Source: Slackia sp. (lineage in GTDB: Bacteria; Actinomycetota; Coriobacteriia; Anaerosomatales; Anaerosomataceae). From it: 64,000 nucleotides of DNA. Each line of letters begins with the position of its first letter. The first letter of the stretch is position 1. A program made the translations under genes and the position numbers. This document shows, piece after piece, positions 64,000 to 64,000 of the stretch. Under the pieces are notes generated by a model. It saw only the letters and a list, made by a program, of their open reading frames with translations. It searched no databases and had not been told where the DNA came from. The DNA lies in the NCBI GenBank assembly GCA_020725885.1, contig DYEA01000009.1:1-64000 (forward strand), given 5' to 3'.

Positions 64000-64000
64000 C

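Overview
The window is high-GC bacterial chromosome with gene-dense, mostly minus-strand operons. Many start codons are GTG or TTG, and many adjacent genes overlap by ATGA or GTGA. The 16S 5' region, two PASTA-tailed class A penicillin-binding proteins, an argCJBDFRGH operon and complex I genes fit Actinomycetota, probably Coriobacteriia or a nearby deep lineage (OPB41/Anaerosomatales-like). This placement is inferred from gene content and was not tested by a search. Almost everything is housekeeping; the only clearly accessory stretch is about 41.8-44.2 kb.

Layout: 1-0.9 kb, the 5' third of a 16S rRNA gene leaving the window leftward, with a long leader and two tandem promoters. 0.9-9.6 kb, tyrS and two paralogous class A PBPs flanking a U32 peptidase/RlhA-like gene. 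9.7-21.6 kb, a single leftward run argC-J-B-D-F-R-G-H-polX-mpg-NIF3, with a candidate ArgR operator before argC. 21.7-32.1 kb, a leftward block thrS, sensor kinase, infC-rpmI-rplT, a TasA-like protein with its own SipW-type signal peptidase, then pheS-pheT behind a T-box riboswitch. infC appears to start at ATC behind an attenuator. 32.2-41.5 kb, a zinc-ribbon membrane protein, a glycosyltransferase, folC, valS, a small Cys-rich protein, and tig-clpP-clpX. 41.6-44.2 kb, tRNA-Leu(TAG), tRNA-Lys(CTT), a ParE/Phd-like module, a VapBC-like module, an Rhs remnant and a small unknown ORF. 44.2-49.3 kb, an overlapping operon: metallophosphoesterase, cyclic 2,3-diphosphoglycerate synthetase, 2-phosphoglycerate kinase, transaldolase and rho. 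49.4-58.8 kb, a Wzz-like/O-antigen-ligase-like pair, thrB, hom, lysA, argS, rlmH and a DegP-like protease. 58.9-64 kb, nuoK-L-M-N, the proton-pumping membrane arm of complex I.

The most interesting points are: a bacterial operon for both steps of cyclic 2,3-diphosphoglycerate synthesis fused to rho; a composite promoter/5'-leader element shared by pheS and infC; the ATC start of infC; a PKD domain on a PASTA-PBP; and a TasA/SipW pair inserted into the classic thrS-infC-rpmI-rplT-pheST neighbourhood.
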